Shown here: positions 38,646 through 48,061 of the stretch, piece after piece
Layout: each line of letters opens with the position of its first letter
How positions within the stretch are numbered: the first letter of the stretch is position 1
Assembly: GCF_008801915.1 (NCBI RefSeq)
Contig: NZ_VZOV01000004.1
Coordinates: 1-64,000, forward strand
Source of the DNA: Cupriavidus gilardii
Lineage (GTDB): Bacteria > Pseudomonadota > Gammaproteobacteria > Burkholderiales > Burkholderiaceae
Direction: 5' to 3'
DNA length: 64,000 bases
The notes under the pieces: generated by a model
What the model was told of the DNA's origin: nothing
What the model saw: only the letters and a program-made list of their open reading frames with translations
Databases searched by the model: none
Position numbers and translations under genes: made by a program

Positions 38646-39869
38646 ATGAAAAAAAGCGTCAAGCATTATAGCCCAAGCCCCTCGGTCGCCAGCCCGCAAG
38701 CGGCCCTCGACAGCGAGGCCGCACGCGATGCGGCGGTCGAAACCGAGCTGGAGGATTTCGACGAGCTGCCCGCGGCCGCACTTGTCCAGGTGGAAAGCGG
38801 CGCCGACATGGTTCCGCTGGTGCTGGAAGTCGACAGCGCCGCACACGGAGAACGGCTCGATAAATTATTGGCGCGCCAGTTCAGCGAATTCTCGCGCAGC
38901 CGTATCCAGCAGTGGATCGACAGCGGCGCCGTGACCGTCGACGGCGCGGTGCGCCGGCCGCGCGACAGCGTGCAGATGGGACAGCGCATCGAGGTGCGGC
39001 CGCAGGCCGCGCCCGAAACGCTGGCCTTCACGCCCGAGCCGGTGCCGCTGGACGTCGTCTACGAAGACGCGGCGCTGCTGGTCATCGACAAGCCCGCCGG
39101 CCTGGTCGTGCATCCGGCCGCCGGCAACTGGAGCGGCACCGTGCTCAACGGGCTGCTGCATCGCGACCCCGCCGCTGCCGCGCTGCCGCGCGCCGGCATC
39201 GTCCACCGGCTCGACAAGGAGACCTCGGGCCTGATGGTGGTGGCGCGCACGCTGACCGCGCAGACCGATCTGGTGCGGCAGCTGCAGGCGCGCACGGTCA
39301 AGCGGACCTATCTGGCGCTGGTGTGGGGCGAGGCGCCCGACGAGGGCACCATCGATGCGCCGATCGGGCGCGATCCGCGCGAGCGCACCCGCATGGCGGT
39401 CGTTCATACCGCGAGCGGCAAGCCTTCGCGCACGCATTTCCGTACGCTGGGCGTCGCGCCGCTGGGACGCGGCTGCGTGTCGATGGTGATGTGCCAGCTC
39501 GAGACCGGCCGCACCCATCAGATCCGCGTGCATTTCGAATCGATCGGCCATCCGCTGCTGGGCGACCCGGTCTATCACCGCGCTACCCAGCGCGGCCAGC
39601 GTCCGGCCATCAAGGCGCCGTTGCCGGTGCCGTTCGAACGCCAGGCGCTGCATGCCTATCGGCTCGGTCTGGTGCATCCGGTCACCGGCAAGGCGATGTC
39701 GTGGCGCGCGCCCGCACCGGACGATCTGCAGGCGTTGATCGACGCGCTGGAGTTCACCACGCTGGAAGAGCGCGATCGCTACGACGATGAGGACGATGGC
39801 GACGGTGAGGCATGGGATGGCGCCATCCTTTACGAGGGCGATGACGACGATGACGATGACCAACGTTGA
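38646..39869 (+). CDS. rluD: 23S rRNA pseudouridine synthase RluD
   Basis: Makes pseudouridines 1911/1915/1917 in helix 69 of 23S rRNA. 407 residues. An S4 domain ([20 protein letters not shown]) near residue 70 precedes the catalytic domain, with the RluA-family motif [17 protein letters not shown] containing the catalytic Asp. The N-terminal 60 residues are acidic and variable, and the C-terminus ends in a very acidic tail with a run of seven Asp. The ATG at 38646 has no strong ribosome site; a start at 38628 (MGNLFR) is possible. Confidence 0.92.
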   Translation: MKKSVKHYSPSPSVASPQAALDSEAARDAAVETELEDFDELPAAALVQVESGADMVPLVLEVDSAAHGERLDKLLARQFSEFSRSRIQQWIDSGAVTVDGAVRRPRDSVQMGQRIEVRPQAAPETLAFTPEPVPLDVVYEDAALLVIDKPAGLVVHPAAGNWSGTVLNGLLHRDPAAAALPRAGIVHRLDKETSGLMVVARTLTAQTDLVRQLQARTVKRTYLALVWGEAPDEGTIDAPIGRDPRERTRMAVVHTASGKPSRTHFRTLGVAPLGRGCVSMVMCQLETGRTHQIRVHFESIGHPLLGDPVYHRATQRGQRPAIKAPLPVPFERQALHAYRLGLVHPVTGKAMSWRAPAPDDLQALIDALEFTTLEERDRYDDEDDGDGEAWDGAILYEGDDDDDDDQR

Positions 39870-40707
39870 TGCCGGCAGGCTCTCGCAGCTGGTACCCGAC
39901 TGGCCCGCGCCGGCGCGGGTACGGGCGCTGTCGACGACGCGCATCGGCGGCGTCAGCCGCGGTCCGTATGGACTCGCCGACGGCAGCGCCGGCGGCCTCA
40001 ATCTCGGTACCCACGTTGGCGACGATGCCGATGCGGTCGCGCAGAACCGGCGGCGCCTGCGGGCTTGGCTGCCGGCAGCGCCCAGATGGCTGGATCAGGT
40101 GCATGGCTGCGCGGTGGTGACTGCCGATGGCGCCGACGGTGCCGATGGTGTCGACGGCGCGGAGAACGGCGCGCCGCCGCGCGCCGATGCGAGCATCAGC
40201 TCCACACCGGGACAGGTCTGCGCGGTAATGACCGCGGACTGCCTGCCGGTGCTGCTGTGCGATCGTGCCGGCACGGTGGTCGGTGCCGCGCATGCGGGCT
40301 GGCGCGGCCTGTGCGCCGGCGTGATCGAGGCCACGCTGGCCCGCATGGACGCGCAACGCAAGGACGCGGGATCGCGGCCGCAGTGGCTCGCATGGCTGGG
40401 CCCGGCGATCGGCCCGGATGCGTTCGAGGTCGGCGCCGAAGTCCGTGCGGCGTTTCTCGAGCAGGCCTTGCCGCACGAGCACGATGCCGTCGTGCGAGCG
40501 TTCCGGCCGGCCGCGGCGGGCAAGTACCTCGCCGACCTGTACGCGCTGGCCCGCACCCGGCTCGCGCGTGCCGGCTGTGTCGACGTCCACGGCGGCGATG
40601 CCTGCACGGTCAGCGATCCGCAGCGCTTCTATTCGTATCGCCGCGATGGCGTGACCGGGCGGATGGCGAGCCTGGTCTGGCTCGAGCCGGCATCGAAGGA
40701 AAGTTGA
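39850..40707 (+). CDS. pgeF: purine nucleoside phosphorylase/laccase-domain protein YfiH (PgeF)
   Basis: About 285 residues of the YfiH family, whose members act on purine nucleosides and edit peptidoglycan precursors. The metal/active-site positions are visible: His in [10 protein letters not shown], Cys in [11 protein letters not shown] and His in [13 protein letters not shown]. An Asp/Ala insertion ([16 protein letters not shown]) lies near residue 90. The start overlaps the Asp-rich 3' end of rluD, with ATGs at 39841, 39850 and 39856; 39850 is best spaced from GAGGG. Cotranscribed with rluD. Confidence 0.9.
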   Translation: MTMTNVDAGRLSQLVPDWPAPARVRALSTTRIGGVSRGPYGLADGSAGGLNLGTHVGDDADAVAQNRRRLRAWLPAAPRWLDQVHGCAVVTADGADGADGVDGAENGAPPRADASISSTPGQVCAVMTADCLPVLLCDRAGTVVGAAHAGWRGLCAGVIEATLARMDAQRKDAGSRPQWLAWLGPAIGPDAFEVGAEVRAAFLEQALPHEHDAVVRAFRPAAAGKYLADLYALARTRLARAGCVDVHGGDACTVSDPQRFYSYRRDGVTGRMASLVWLEPASKES

Positions 40708-40777
40708 GCGGCCCAGCCGCCTGCCGGGCAGCGGCGCGGTCCGCTGCTCTATTGTTCGGACGACCTGACATTTGGCT

Positions 40778-41014
40778 TCATGCAGCGCCGCCGTCCGGCG
40801 GCGTTGCCGCCTTGGCCTGCCGTGCCGCTTGTTCTTCCGCCTGTTCCGCAGCGCGCCTGCGCTTGCGGCGTCCGGGCGTGCCGAGAATGTAGAGCAGCAA
40901 CGCGGCCGGCCCGACGCCATACAGCAGGAAGGTGGCGATCGCGGCCACCACCGTGTGTTCGGTAATGGCCATCATCAGCGCGACGTAGAGCCAGCCGATC
41001 GCGACGATATACAT
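40778..41014 (-). CDS. small inner-membrane protein of unknown function
   Basis: 78 residues. Two hydrophobic segments (residues 2-17 and 22-45) form a helical hairpin, followed by a basic, Ala/Glu-rich cytoplasmic tail (RRKRRRAAEQAEEQ). The ATG at 41014 has GAGGA upstream. I do not recognise a named family. It is divergent from phaC, with 312 bases between, and converges on pgeF. Confidence 0.75.
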   Translation of the reverse strand: MYIVAIGWLYVALMMAITEHTVVAAIATFLLYGVGPAALLLYILGTPGRRKRRRAAEQAEEQAARQAKAATPPDGGAA

Positions 41015-41096
41015 CGGAATTTCATCCTCTTCGTGGACACTGCCGCGGGCAGGATCGGCGACCGCGGAGCGCCTTTGCGTCAAGACGTTTCCCGCA

Positions 41097-41126
41097 TTGA
41101 CAGCGTCGTCGTTGCAAGGCAACAAT
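41097..41126 (+). promoter_or_regulatory. phaC promoter
   Basis: TTGACA (41097-41102), 18 bp, AACAAT (41121-41126). This -35/-10 pair and spacing are those published for the phaC promoter of Cupriavidus necator, and I recall the spacer GTTGCAAGGC here as matching as well. It lies about 200 bases upstream of the coding start. The rest of 41015-41326 holds no gene. Confidence 0.8.
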
Positions 41127-41326
41127 GCCCCGGACGGCGAGTAACTGTGCGGCCCGCAGCGCCCCGCACCACGGTATGCCGTGGAAAGCGCGCTGGCCGT
41201 CATTCGGCAAGCATACCGCACGCGCTCCGTGGCCGGAGGAGCGCGCCGCGTGCCGGTTCTCCCGGAGCGAATCGCTGAACGCGTTCCGGGCCGGCTTACC
41301 ATCAGACGGCAGAGAGACACGACATC

Positions 41327-43144
41327 ATGGCGACCGGCAAAGGCGCGGCAGCTTCCGGACAGGAAGAAAAGACCACACCGTTTTCATCGACGCCGGGGCC
41401 ATTCGATCCAGCGACATGGCTGGAGTGGTCCAGGCAGGCTCAGGCCAATGGCCGCGCGGCCGGCGGCATGCCGGGCGCGGAAGCGTTCGCGGCGTTGGGC
41501 GGCTTCCCCGGCGGCGCCTTTCCTGGTGCCGGATTCCCCGGCGCTGCATTTCCCGGCATCAAGATTGCCCCGGCGCAGCTCGCCGAGATCCAGCAGCGCT
41601 TCATGCAGGGTTTCACCGACCTGTGGCGCGCGATGGCGGCCGGCGACCAGCAGCAGGTGCAGCTGACCGACCGGCGCTTCGCCGGCGATGCCTGGCGCAG
41701 CAACGCGCCGTATCGCTACGCCGCGGCCTTCTATCTGCTGACCGCGCGCGCGATGAGCGAGATGGCCGATGCCGTCGAGGCCGATGCGAAGACGCGGCAG
41801 CGCATCCGCTTCGCGGTGACGCAGTGGGTCGATGCGATGTCGCCGGCCAATTTCCTCGCGACCAACCCGGAGGCGCAGCGGCGCCTGATCGAATCGAACG
41901 GCGAATCGTTGCGCGCCGGCCTGCGCAACATGCTCGAGGACCTGACGCGCGGCAAGATCTCGCAGACCGACGAGTCGGCCTTCGAAGTCGGCCGCAATGT
42001 CGCGGTCACCGAGGGCGCGGTGGTCTACGAGAACGAATACTTCCAGTTGTTGCAGTACAAGCCGCTGACCGCCAAGGTCCATGCACGGCCGCTGCTAATG
42101 GTGCCGCCGTGCATCAACAAGTACTACATCCTCGACCTGCAGCCGGAGAGCTCGCTGGTCCGCCACATCGTCGAGCAGGGCCATACCGTGTTCCTGGTGT
42201 CGTGGCGCAATCCGGATGCGAGCATGGCGGCGCGTACCTGGGACGACTATATCGAGCACGGCGCGATCCGCGCGATCGAGGTCGCGCGTGCCATCAGCGG
42301 GCAGCCGCGCATCAATGTGCTGGGCTTCTGCGTAGGCGGCACCATCGTGTCGACCGCGCTGGCGGTGATGGCAGGGCGCGGCGAACGTCCGGCGCAGAGC
42401 CTCACGCTGCTGACCACGCTGCTCGATTTCTCCGACACCGGCGTGCTCGACGTCTTCGTCGACGAAGCCCACGTGCAGTTGCGCGAAGCCACCCTCGGCG
42501 GCGCGGCGGGTGCGCCCTGCGCGTTGCTGCGCGGCATCGAGCTGGCCAACACGTTCTCGTTCCTGCGGCCGAACGACCTGGTCTGGAACTACGTGGTCGA
42601 CAACTATCTGAAGGGCAACACGCCGGTGCCGTTCGACCTGCTGTTCTGGAACGGCGACGCGACCAATCTGCCGGGACCCTGGTATTGCTGGTATCTGCGC
42701 CACACCTATCTGCAGGACGAGCTGAAGGTGCCCGGCAAGCTGACCGTCTGCGGCGTGCCGGTCGACCTCGGCAAGATCGACGTGCCGACCTATCTGTACG
42801 GCTCGCGCGAGGACCATATCGTGCCGTGGACCGCGGCGTATGCGTCGACGCGGCTGTTGTCCAATGACCTGCGCTTCGTGCTGGGCGCGTCCGGGCATAT
42901 CGCCGGCGTCATCAATCCGCCGGCGAAGAACAAGCGCAGCCACTGGCTCAACGAAGACCTGCCCGACAGTCCGAACGACTGGCTTGCCGGCGCGACGGAG
43001 GCGCCCGGCAGCTGGTGGCCGGACTGGTTTGCCTGGCTCGGCAAGCACGCCGGCGCGAAAAAGGCGGCACCGACGCAGTACGGCAGCCGCGACTATCCGG
43101 CCATCGAGCCGGCGCCTGGCCGCTACGTCAAGGCCAAGGCTTAG
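41327..43144 (+). CDS. phaC: class I poly(3-hydroxyalkanoate) synthase
   Basis: Polymerises (R)-3-hydroxyacyl-CoA into PHB at the granule surface. 605 residues. The lipase-like box GFCVGG holds the nucleophile Cys335; by alignment with the C. necator enzyme the other catalytic residues are Asp496 and His524 (in the ASGHIAG segment). The N-terminal domain carries a Gly/Phe/Pro repeat (residues 59-77), the main reason the protein is 16 residues longer than the C. necator one. AGAGAGA lies before the ATG at 41327. First gene of phaCAB; phaA begins 177 bases after its stop. Confidence 0.97.
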   Translation: MATGKGAAASGQEEKTTPFSSTPGPFDPATWLEWSRQAQANGRAAGGMPGAEAFAALGGFPGGAFPGAGFPGAAFPGIKIAPAQLAEIQQRFMQGFTDLWRAMAAGDQQQVQLTDRRFAGDAWRSNAPYRYAAAFYLLTARAMSEMADAVEADAKTRQRIRFAVTQWVDAMSPANFLATNPEAQRRLIESNGESLRAGLRNMLEDLTRGKISQTDESAFEVGRNVAVTEGAVVYENEYFQLLQYKPLTAKVHARPLLMVPPCINKYYILDLQPESSLVRHIVEQGHTVFLVSWRNPDASMAARTWDDYIEHGAIRAIEVARAISGQPRINVLGFCVGGTIVSTALAVMAGRGERPAQSLTLLTTLLDFSDTGVLDVFVDEAHVQLREATLGGAAGAPCALLRGIELANTFSFLRPNDLVWNYVVDNYLKGNTPVPFDLLFWNGDATNLPGPWYCWYLRHTYLQDELKVPGKLTVCGVPVDLGKIDVPTYLYGSREDHIVPWTAAYASTRLLSNDLRFVLGASGHIAGVINPPAKNKRSHWLNEDLPDSPNDWLAGATEAPGSWWPDWFAWLGKHAGAKKAAPTQYGSRDYPAIEPAPGRYVKAKA

Positions 43145-43321
43145 AGAACCGGGGCAACGCGAGAGGGGGAGAGCGCCGGGCTGCCAACGAGCTCAACCGT
43201 CACCGAAGGCGAACCCTTCATGGGAGACTGACTCGGCCGCTGCCTCTTCCGCACCCTCGCATCGACATCCGCATCGACATCCTGAATCCGCAGTATCCGC
43301 ATTCCATTGAGAGGACTGAAC

Positions 43322-44500
43322 ATGACTGACGTTGTGATCGTATCGGCCGCGCGCACCGCGGTAGGCAAATTCGGCGGCTCGCTGGCCAAGGTGCCGGCCC
43401 CCGAGCTGGGCGCCATCGTCATCCAGGCCGCGCTCGAGCGCGCCGGCGTCAAGCCGGAGCAGGTCAGCGAAGTGATCATGGGCCAGGTGCTGACCGCCGG
43501 CTCGGGACAGAACCCGGCGCGCCAGGCGGCGATCAAGGCCGGACTGCCGCATATGGTCCCGGCGATGACGATCAACAAGGTGTGCGGTTCGGGCCTGAAG
43601 GCCGTGATGCTGGCCGCCAACGCGATCGCCTCCGGCGATGCCGAGATCGTCGTGGCCGGCGGCCAGGAGAACATGAGCGCGGCGCCGCACGTGCTGCCGG
43701 GCTCGCGCGACGGCTTCCGCATGGGCGACGCCAAGCTGATCGACACGATGATCGTCGACGGCCTGTGGGACGTCTACAACCAGTACCACATGGGCATCAC
43801 CGCCGAGAACGTGGCCAAGGAATACGGCATCTCGCGCGAGGCGCAGGACGAGTTCGCGGTCAGCTCGCAGAACAATGCCGAGGCCGCGCAGAAGGCCGGG
43901 CGTTTCGACGAGGAAATCGTTCCGGTGATGATCCCGCAGCGCAAGGGCGAACCGGTGGCGTTCGCCACCGACGAGTTCGTTCGCCACGGCGCGACGCTCG
44001 AGAGCATCGCCGGCCTGAAGCCGGCCTTCGACAAGGCGGGCACCGTGACCGCGGCCAATGCCTCGGGCATCAACGATGGCGCCGCCGCCGTGGTGGTGAT
44101 GTCGGCCGCCAAGGCGCGCGAGCTGGGCCTGACCCCGCTTGCCACGATCCGCGCCTTTGCCAACGCCGGCGTCGACCCGAAGGTCATGGGCATGGGCCCG
44201 GTGCCGGCCTCGCAGCGCTGCCTGTCGCGCGCCGGCTGGAGCGTGCAGGACCTGGACCTGATGGAGATCAACGAGGCGTTCGCCGCGCAGGCGCTGGCGG
44301 TGCACAAGCAGATGGGCTGGGACACCGACAAGGTCAACGTCAATGGCGGCGCGATCGCGATCGGCCATCCGATCGGCGCGTCGGGCTGCCGCATTCTGGT
44401 GACGCTGCTGCACGAAATGAAGCGGCGCGATGCGAAGAAGGGCCTGGCGTCGCTGTGCATCGGCGGCGGCATGGGGGTGGCGCTCGCCGTGGAACGGTGA
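43322..44500 (+). CDS. phaA: acetyl-CoA acetyltransferase (beta-ketothiolase)
   Basis: Condenses two acetyl-CoA to acetoacetyl-CoA for PHB synthesis. 392 residues. The thiolase catalytic Cys88 lies in KVCGSGLKA, the catalytic His in GHPIGASG and the second Cys in LCIGGGMG. The ATG at 43322 follows GAGAGGA and gives the family N-terminus [15 protein letters not shown]; the ATG at 43307 is rejected. Second gene of the phaCAB operon, followed 98 bases later by phaB. Confidence 0.96.
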   Translation: MTDVVIVSAARTAVGKFGGSLAKVPAPELGAIVIQAALERAGVKPEQVSEVIMGQVLTAGSGQNPARQAAIKAGLPHMVPAMTINKVCGSGLKAVMLAANAIASGDAEIVVAGGQENMSAAPHVLPGSRDGFRMGDAKLIDTMIVDGLWDVYNQYHMGITAENVAKEYGISREAQDEFAVSSQNNAEAAQKAGRFDEEIVPVMIPQRKGEPVAFATDEFVRHGATLESIAGLKPAFDKAGTVTAANASGINDGAAAVVVMSAAKARELGLTPLATIRAFANAGVDPKVMGMGPVPASQRCLSRAGWSVQDLDLMEINEAFAAQALAVHKQMGWDTDKVNVNGGAIAIGHPIGASGCRILVTLLHEMKRRDAKKGLASLCIGGGMGVALAVER

Positions 44501-44598
44501 GGAGGGGCGGGCCGGCACGCACGGTTTCAATGCGGACGGCATGGCGCCGTCCGACCGGCGCGCCGGCGTCGATAACAAGAATCTGATCAGGAGTGGAT

Positions 44599-45339
44599 AT
44601 GACTCAGCGCATTGCATACGTAACGGGCGGCATGGGCGGCATCGGCACCGCGATCTGCCAGCGCCTGGCCAAGGACGGCTTTCGCGTGATCGCGGGCTGC
44701 GGCCCCAACTCGCCGCGCCGCGAGCGCTGGCTGGAACAGCAGAAGGCGCTCGGCTTCGACTTCATTGCCTCCGAGGGCAACGTGGCCGACTGGGATTCGA
44801 CCAAGGCGGCGTTCGACAAGGTCAAGGCGGAGGTCGGCGAGGTCGACGTGCTGATCAACAATGCGGGCATCACGCGCGACGTGGTGTTCCGCAAGATGAC
44901 GCGCGCCGACTGGGACGCGGTGATCGACACCAACCTGACCTCGCTGTTCAACGTCACCAAGCAGGTGATCGACGGCATGGCGGATCGCGGCTGGGGCCGG
45001 ATCATCAATATCTCGTCGGTCAACGGGCAGAAGGGGCAGTTCGGCCAGACCAACTACTCGACCGCGAAGGCCGGCCTGCACGGCTTCACGATGGCGCTGG
45101 CGCAGGAAGTCGCGACCAAGGGCGTGACGGTCAACACGGTGTCGCCGGGCTATATCGCCACCGACATGGTCAAGGCGATCCGTCAGGACGTGCTCGACAA
45201 GATCGTCGGCACGATCCCCGTCAAGCGCCTGGGCCAGCCGGAGGAAATCGCCTCGATCTGCGCCTGGCTCGCGTCGGAGGAATCCGGCTTCGCCACCGGT
45301 GCCGACTTCTCGCTGAACGGCGGCCTGCACATGGGCTGA
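44599..45339 (+). CDS. phaB: acetoacetyl-CoA reductase
   Basis: NADPH-dependent short-chain dehydrogenase making (R)-3-hydroxybutyryl-CoA. 246 residues. The cofactor motif TGGMGGIG is near residue 9, NNAGITRD near residue 89, the catalytic Ser in NISSVNGQ, and Tyr/Lys in YSTAKAGLHG. The ATG at 44599 has AGGAG directly before it; the GTG two codons upstream is not used. Third gene of phaCAB. A GC-rich hairpin follows the stop. Confidence 0.96.
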   Translation: MTQRIAYVTGGMGGIGTAICQRLAKDGFRVIAGCGPNSPRRERWLEQQKALGFDFIASEGNVADWDSTKAAFDKVKAEVGEVDVLINNAGITRDVVFRKMTRADWDAVIDTNLTSLFNVTKQVIDGMADRGWGRIINISSVNGQKGQFGQTNYSTAKAGLHGFTMALAQEVATKGVTVNTVSPGYIATDMVKAIRQDVLDKIVGTIPVKRLGQPEEIASICAWLASEESGFATGADFSLNGGLHMG

Positions 45340-45343
45340 CCGA

Positions 45344-45368
45344 GCGGGCCGGCACCGCTCCGGCCCGC
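45344..45368 (+). terminator. possible terminator hairpin after phaB
   Basis: GCGGGCCGG (45344-45352) pairs with CCGGCCCGC (45360-45368). No T run follows, so termination would be weak or Rho-assisted; it could also be an mRNA-stabilising hairpin. Confidence 0.35.
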
Positions 45369-45532
45369 CGCCGCCCGACGCCGACATGGCGCGGGCGGTG
45401 CTGCGCTGCGTTGGACGCGCCGCAGCACCGTGCCGGCGCGTGCGCGCGGCGCGCGCCGATACTTCGTTTTCTCCCGTTTTTGCCCGGCGATTTCTCGCGT
45501 TTGCTTGCGGGTTTTCCTTAGCGCCCGTGCCT

Positions 45533-45560
45533 TTTCACAGTGCCTTGTTAAGCATAGAAT
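45533..45560 (+). promoter_or_regulatory. possible phaR promoter
   Basis: In the 433-base gap before phaR, TTTCAC (45533-45538) is 16 bp from TAGAAT (45555-45560). The -10 is good and the -35 is weak. It lies 213 bases upstream of phaR. The rest of the gap shows no gene. Confidence 0.4.
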
Positions 45561-45772
45561 CAGGGCATCAACGCCGCCGGCACCAATTTGGGACATCGAG
45601 AAATACGACGCGGATCGCGCCCCTGGCCGGCGGGTCGGCCCCGCGCCGCAAGCGTTGCCGGATTGCGCACCGCACGGCATGCGGTGCAACAGCGAACCGA
45701 TCGACCGTGCCGCACGAGCACGGGCCGCGGCGTCAGCGCACCGGCAGCGGACTACAAAAGGATAGAGCACCG

Positions 45773-46342
45773 ATGGCCACCACCAAGAAAGGCGCAGAGC
45801 GACTGATCAAGAAATATCCCAATCGCCGGCTCTACGACACGCAGACCAGCACCTATATCACCCTGGCCGATGTCAAGCAGCTCGTGATGGACAACGAGGA
45901 GTTCAAGGTCGTCGATGCCAAGTCCGGTGACGAACTGACCCGCAGCATCCTGCTGCAGATCATCCTCGAGGAAGAAACCGGTGGCGTGCCGATGTTCTCC
46001 AGCGCGATGCTGTCGCAGATCATCCGTTTCTACGGCCACGCGATGCAGGGCATGATGGGCACCTACCTGGAGAAGAACATCCAGGCCTTCATCGACATCC
46101 AGAACAAGCTGGCCGAGAACTCGAAGGGCCTGTATTCGGGCGAAGCCTTCAGCCCCGACATGTGGTCGCAATTCATGAACATGCAGGCGCCGATGATGCA
46201 GGGCATGATGAGCAACTACATCGAGCAGAGCAAGAACCTGTTCGTGCAGATGCAGGAGCAGATGCAGAACCAGGCCAAGAACATGTTCGGCAATTTCCCG
46301 TTCAACCAGCCGGACAACAACAAGAAGACCGGCCAGGGCTGA
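45773..46342 (+). CDS. phaR: PHB synthesis repressor PhaR
   Basis: A 189-residue regulator that binds both DNA and PHB granules and represses phasin and its own gene until polymer forms. The N-terminal DNA-binding domain has the family signature KKYPNRRLYDTQTSTYITLA (residues 14-33). The accumulation regulator segment follows (ETGGVPMFSSAMLSQIIRFY), then a Met/Gln-rich C-terminal helix region (PMMQGMMSNY). AAAAGGA lies upstream of the ATG at 45773. Own transcript likely. Confidence 0.95.
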   Translation: MATTKKGAERLIKKYPNRRLYDTQTSTYITLADVKQLVMDNEEFKVVDAKSGDELTRSILLQIILEEETGGVPMFSSAMLSQIIRFYGHAMQGMMGTYLEKNIQAFIDIQNKLAENSKGLYSGEAFSPDMWSQFMNMQAPMMQGMMSNYIEQSKNLFVQMQEQMQNQAKNMFGNFPFNQPDNNKKTGQG

Positions 46343-46516
46343 ACGCGGCCTGTCGTTGAACAGCAGTCGCGGCGGGGCAGAGCGCCCGCCTGCCGACGCG
46401 GTGGTCTCGGGGTAGAATCGCGGTCGTTCCGCCGCCACGGCCGTCTTCGGGATGGCAGGTCGCGGCCCAAGACCGCGCGCGCCACCACAAGGCGCGGCCC
46501 CCACACCGCGAAATCC

Positions 46517-47929
46517 ATGTCGTCTCAGTCGTCCTCTCCGTCCTCGTCTCCCGCCGGCGCCGTCACTGGCGCGGCCGCCACCACGCCGAAGGTGGGCTTC
46601 GTATCACTCGGTTGCCCCAAGGCCCTCGTCGATTCCGAACAGATCATCACCCAGCTGCGTGCCGAGGGTTACGCCATCAGCGGCACCTATGACGGTGCCG
46701 ATCTGGTGGTCGTCAATACCTGCGGCTTTATCGACGAGGCGGTGCAGGAGAGCCTGGACGCGATCGGCGAGGCGCTGACCGAGAACGGCAAGGTCATCGT
46801 CACCGGCTGCCTGGGCGCCAAGAAGGACGCCGGCGGCAACGATATCGTCACCAGCGTGCATCCCAAGGTACTGGCCGTCACCGGCCCGCATGCGCTCGGC
46901 GAGGTCATGCAGGCGGTGCACACGCACCTGCCCAAGCCGCACGATCCCTTCATCGATCTGGTGCCGCCGGCCGGCATCAAGCTGACGCCCAAGCACTACG
47001 CCTATCTGAAGATTTCCGAGGGCTGCAATCACCGCTGCTCGTTCTGCATCATCCCGTCGATGCGCGGCGACCTGGTGTCCCGTCCGGTGGCCGAGGTGAT
47101 GCTGGAGGCGGAGAACCTGTTCAAGTCCGGCGTCAAGGAGCTGCTGGTGATCTCGCAGGACACCAGCGCCTACGGCGTCGACGTCAAGTACCGCACCGGC
47201 TTCTGGAACGGCCGTCCGCTGAAGACGCGGATGACCGAACTGGTCGGCGCGCTGGGCGAGCTGGCGCGCGAGTACGGCGCCTGGGTGCGGCTGCACTACG
47301 TTTATCCGTATCCGCACGTCGACGAGATCATCCCGCTGATGAACGACGGCCATGTGCTGCCGTATCTGGACGTGCCGCTGCAGCACGCGCACCCCGATGT
47401 GCTCAAGCGGATGAAGCGCCCGGCCAACGCCGAGAAGACGATGGAGCGGATCCGCGCATGGCGCGAGATCTGTCCGGACCTGACCATCCGCAGCACCTTT
47501 ATCGCCGGCTTCCCGGGCGAAACCGAGGCCGAGTTCCAGACGCTGCTCGACTTCATCGCCGAGGCCGAACTGGACCGCGTCGGCTGCTTCGCCTATTCGC
47601 CGGTCGACGGCGCGACGGCCAACGATCTGCCCGGCGCGCTGCCGGACGAGGTCCGCGAGGAGCGCCGCGCGCGCTTCATGGAAGTGGCGGAGGAGGTCTC
47701 GGCCCGCCGTCTGCAGCGCAAGGTCGGCCAGACGCTGCGCGTGCTGGTCGACGAGGTCAATCAGGACGGCGGCATCGGCCGCTCGGCCGCCGATGCGCCG
47801 GAGATCGACGGTCTGGTCTATATCGATCCGCCCGCGAAGCCGTATCAACGCTACAAGACCGGCGAATTCGTCTCGGTGCGGATCACCGGCGCCGACGGCC
47901 ACGACCTGTGGGGCGAGGCGGTGGCGTAA
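46517..47929 (+). CDS. rimO: ribosomal protein S12 methylthiotransferase RimO
   Basis: Radical SAM enzyme that methylthiolates Asp89 of S12. 470 residues. The N-terminal UPF0004 domain has its three Cys (SLGCPKA, NTCGFID, TGCLGAK), the radical SAM cluster is CNHRCSFC near residue 175, and a TRAM domain ends the protein. A Ser/Ala-rich extension of about 23 residues precedes the conserved start [23 protein letters not shown]-like -10 element lies about 100 bases upstream. Confidence 0.96.
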   Translation: MSSQSSSPSSSPAGAVTGAAATTPKVGFVSLGCPKALVDSEQIITQLRAEGYAISGTYDGADLVVVNTCGFIDEAVQESLDAIGEALTENGKVIVTGCLGAKKDAGGNDIVTSVHPKVLAVTGPHALGEVMQAVHTHLPKPHDPFIDLVPPAGIKLTPKHYAYLKISEGCNHRCSFCIIPSMRGDLVSRPVAEVMLEAENLFKSGVKELLVISQDTSAYGVDVKYRTGFWNGRPLKTRMTELVGALGELAREYGAWVRLHYVYPYPHVDEIIPLMNDGHVLPYLDVPLQHAHPDVLKRMKRPANAEKTMERIRAWREICPDLTIRSTFIAGFPGETEAEFQTLLDFIAEAELDRVGCFAYSPVDGATANDLPGALPDEVREERRARFMEVAEEVSARRLQRKVGQTLRVLVDEVNQDGGIGRSAADAPEIDGLVYIDPPAKPYQRYKTGEFVSVRITGADGHDLWGEAVA

Positions 47930-48001
47930 CGCTGCCGGCATGCCGGCCGGGGCCGGCCGCCGCACCGATCGCCACACTGACATTAGGTAAAAGTACGATC
48001 G

Positions 48002-48029
48002 TTCGGAAAATGGACCGCAGGGCTATACT
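48002..48029 (+). promoter_or_regulatory. possible bktB promoter
   Basis: A good -10 TATACT (48024-48029) lies 33 bases before the start codon; the -35 is weak (TTCGGA, 48003-48008). A palindrome ACGATCGT lies at 47995-48002, just upstream. Confidence 0.4.
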
Positions 48030-48061
48030 TTGCGGTGCAACATTACCCAATGGAGACAGAC

